Assembly (NCBI GenBank): GCA_902812415.1
Contig: CADDZJ010000011.1
Location: 1 to 64,000 of the forward strand
DNA: 64,000 bases
From: Acidobacteriota bacterium
Lineage (GTDB): Bacteria; Acidobacteriota; Terriglobia; UBA7540
Direction of reading: 5' to 3'
The notes beneath the pieces are model-generated. The model saw only the letters and a list, made by a program, of their open reading frames with translations, was not told the origin of the DNA and did no database searches. This document shows, one piece after another, positions 62,350 through 64,000 of this stretch. How positions within the stretch are numbered: position 1 is the first letter of the stretch; the number at the start of each line of letters is the position of its first letter. A program made the translations under genes and the position numbers.

Positions 62350-64000
62350 CTAGAACACAAACTTTGCACCCAGTTGTATGCTTCGGGCCCCAGCGGCGCC
62401 GAAAATTCTGCCAAAAGTAGGCGTGCCGAAAGTGGTATTTGGCGCGTTCAGATTCACGTTATTGAAGGCATTGTACGCTTCGGCGCGAATCTGGAAGTAC
62501 TTGCTTTCAGTCACATGGAAGTCTTTCATCAAAGCAAGATTCATCTGATGGATGGAGGGCCCATATACATCTCCAATTCCCGAATTACCAAAGGTGTAAA
62601 GAGGCGGCGCCGCAAAAGCGGCCGTGTTGAACCACAGATTTGCGCTGGGATTTGAGAGCCGCGGATTGCCGACAAGATCGGCCCGAGTGCCCCAGCCGTT
62701 GCCCAATGTCGCTCCCTGAACCGTAATGGTGAGGGGTGCTCCTGAGACATATCCGTAATAGCCCCCAAGTTCCCATCCGCCCAACACTGCATTTTCCAAG
62801 CGGTTCATCCCAGGAAAGAATTTCCGCCCTCGGCCAAACGGAAGTTCATAGACAGCGCTGATTTTCAGATTATGGGTGTTGTTGATCGCCAGAGGCCCTC
62901 GGTCATATCGAGATGGCGCGAACGGAGTCACAAGCGAGAGCTCCCCTGTGGCGTCTGCATAATTGGACATGGCCTTGGAATAACTATAGGAAAGCATGAA
63001 ATAAAGTCCATTATTGAATCGGCGCTCCCACTCGGCCTGAAGGCCGTTGTACCAGGTATGGATGCCGTTTTCCATCAGATAGATGATGCCAAACGCAGGA
63101 TAGGGCTTTACAGTCTGTAAATTCGTGTACTGCCCCGGCGGAACATCATTGTAGGAGTGGGCAAAGGGTTGACCGGTGATATTAGAGCCCACGTATGAAA
63201 GGGTCAGGGCTGAATTGAGCGGCAAAGCCTTTTGGACGGAGACGTTCCATTCCTGGGACTCGGCTTGGTTAATCGTCGGAGAGACGATGTAGTTGACGCT
63301 CGGGCGAACGAAATTCTGAGGATTTGCCGGCCAGGCCGTCTGCCAATTTTGTAGTTGTGAAGCGCTGAAAGTTTCCGATTCGAGCGAGAAGAATGGAATG
63401 CTGCCGATGGTCGATCCACCACGATTCCCGGTGAAGCTGTTCTCATAAACTCCATAGCCGCCTCGCACCACCAGATCATTCTTATTGGAGGGCCTCCAGG
63501 CAAAACCAACGCGCGGCTCAACATGCCCGCGAGCCGGGAAGATATCGTTCGGCAAGTTAGCTTGTGAAGCCGGAATCCAAAGGCCCGCAGTTGCCTGGGC
63601 CAGGAACGGAGCTACAGGCTGCTGATTCAAATTCACCTGTCCACTACTATCCTCCCCAGCCACCACCTGGCCCGTCTTCAAATCAAAGGTGGTTGTATTG
63701 CCCGCGATGAACGACATGGAATGCCAGTACTCATAGCGCAGACCCAGGTTCAACGTGAGGTTGGGTAATGCGTGCCAGAAGTCCTGCACGTATAAGCCGG
63801 AATAAGGGGCGTCTTGCAGACCAAATGTGTTCAAGGGAAGATTTCTTTCCGTAAACGAGGTCAACCCCAGCAGGTAGTCCGCTAAACCGTTGCCGGTGTA
63901 CTGGCCATTGAAGCTGAACTGCCCGCGAGGATCTTGCGAACCATGCTTTCCAAACGTGGAACGATTTTGAAATTCATATCCAAACCCGATGGAATGCTTC
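62350..64000 (-). CDS. TonB-dependent receptor, Oar-like (5' end outside the window)
   Basis: At least 549 C-terminal residues of an outer-membrane receptor with the Oar-like layout of Acidobacteriota. The frame stays open to base 64000, so the N-terminus and plug are missing. Beta-barrel features are YDRGPLAINNTHNLKISA, NQAESQEWNVSVQKALP and the aromatic C-terminal QLGAKFVF. These proteins import oligosaccharides or other substrates; co-direction with the genes to the left suggests the substrate of the catabolic locus. Confidence 0.88.
   Translation of the reverse strand, partial: KHSIGFGYEFQNRSTFGKHGSQDPRGQFSFNGQYTGNGLADYLLGLTSFTERNLPLNTFGLQDAPYSGLYVQDFWHALPNLTLNLGLRYEYWHSMSFIAGNTTTFDLKTGQVVAGEDSSGQVNLNQQPVAPFLAQATAGLWIPASQANLPNDIFPARGHVEPRVGFAWRPSNKNDLVVRGGYGVYENSFTGNRGGSTIGSIPFFSLESETFSASQLQNWQTAWPANPQNFVRPSVNYIVSPTINQAESQEWNVSVQKALPLNSALTLSYVGSNITGQPFAHSYNDVPPGQYTNLQTVKPYPAFGIIYLMENGIHTWYNGLQAEWERRFNNGLYFMLSYSYSKAMSNYADATGELSLVTPFAPSRYDRGPLAINNTHNLKISAVYELPFGRGRKFFPGMNRLENAVLGGWELGGYYGYVSGAPLTITVQGATLGNGWGTRADLVGNPRLSNPSANLWFNTAAFAAPPLYTFGNSGIGDVYGPSIHQMNLALMKDFHVTESKYFQIRAEAYNAFNNVNLNAPNTTFGTPTFGRIFGAAGARSIQLGAKFVF

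Noticed and set aside
1-64000. CRISPR arrays
   Set aside because: No regularly spaced direct repeats were found; all repeats are dispersed palindromes.
1-64000. Complete insertion sequence or prophage
   Set aside because: No transposase, integrase or phage structural gene was recognised; only non-coding TIR elements are present.

Overview
The window reads as a chromosomal segment of an uncultured-type, Gram-negative, moderately GC-rich bacterium, most likely an Acidobacteriota (Terriglobia-like). The reasons are an Oar-like TonB-dependent receptor at the right edge, a hopanoid side-chain cluster, several Tat-exported hydrolases, small exported DUF5818-like proteins, LPS heptose genes, and many short palindromic dispersed repeats between genes. 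No ribosomal RNA, phage, CRISPR array or intact insertion sequence was seen. The taxonomic call is an inference from gene content.

The most notable locus is at the left end (0.1-1.3 kb). Two tandem peroxiredoxin genes each carry one in-frame UGA exactly at the peroxidatic cysteine position. Each UGA is followed by the same stem-loop with its apical loop 23 nt downstream. They are best read as two selenoproteins, one cytosolic and one with a signal peptide. Next come a radical SAM/SPASM-like enzyme translationally coupled to a metallophosphoesterase-fold protein that has lost every ligand specific to metal site 1 (1.5-3.2 kb), then a Tat-exported sulfatase-superfamily protein with Thr at the nucleophile position (3.3-4.9 kb).

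A hopanoid cluster (hpnJ, hpnI, hpnH, hpnA and a methyltransferase, 5.1-13.3 kb) is split by a more A+T-rich restriction-modification pair (8.4-10.4 kb). Bactofilin, ParB and ParA follow on the minus strand with two parS sites just upstream of parA (13.4-15.7 kb), then tRNA-Lys, folD and coaE. From 18 to 28 kb lie a zinc dehydrogenase, a GH51 arabinofuranosidase, a VKOR-thioredoxin-rhodanese triple fusion, a cellulose-synthase-like glycosyltransferase, a membrane mannosyltransferase-like protein, a decayed VapBC pair and a Tat-exported aldo-keto reductase. From 28 to 36 kb are ispF, ispD, a YacL-type PIN-TRAM protein, der, a DUF1015 protein, an ArsB/NhaD-like permease and a DUF488 protein.

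From 36 to 53 kb: an alcohol dehydrogenase, an OYE-family oxidoreductase with a DapA-like enzyme, a membrane-anchored GH113-like protein, a Trm112-like/GT9/heptose-kinase group for outer-core LPS, small exported His-containing proteins, an HSL esterase, a Tat-exported sugar-isomerase-like protein, a SEC-C protein, tag, and a metallo-beta-lactamase-fold protein. From 53 to 64 kb everything is on the minus strand and looks like one catabolic locus: TonB receptor (partial), RraA-like, IclR regulator, creatininase-like, DMFase-large-subunit-like, a large Tat-exported glycosidase-like protein, an amidohydrolase and a HisD-family dehydrogenase.

Intergenic regions are rich in four dispersed palindromic families: GTCATTC elements with TGCTGAAAA-like terminal inverted repeats, GTAGCGGCGG elements with TTACAAATTATAG-type ends, CCACAGAGG hairpins, and a single 114-bp TIR element at 23.2 kb.
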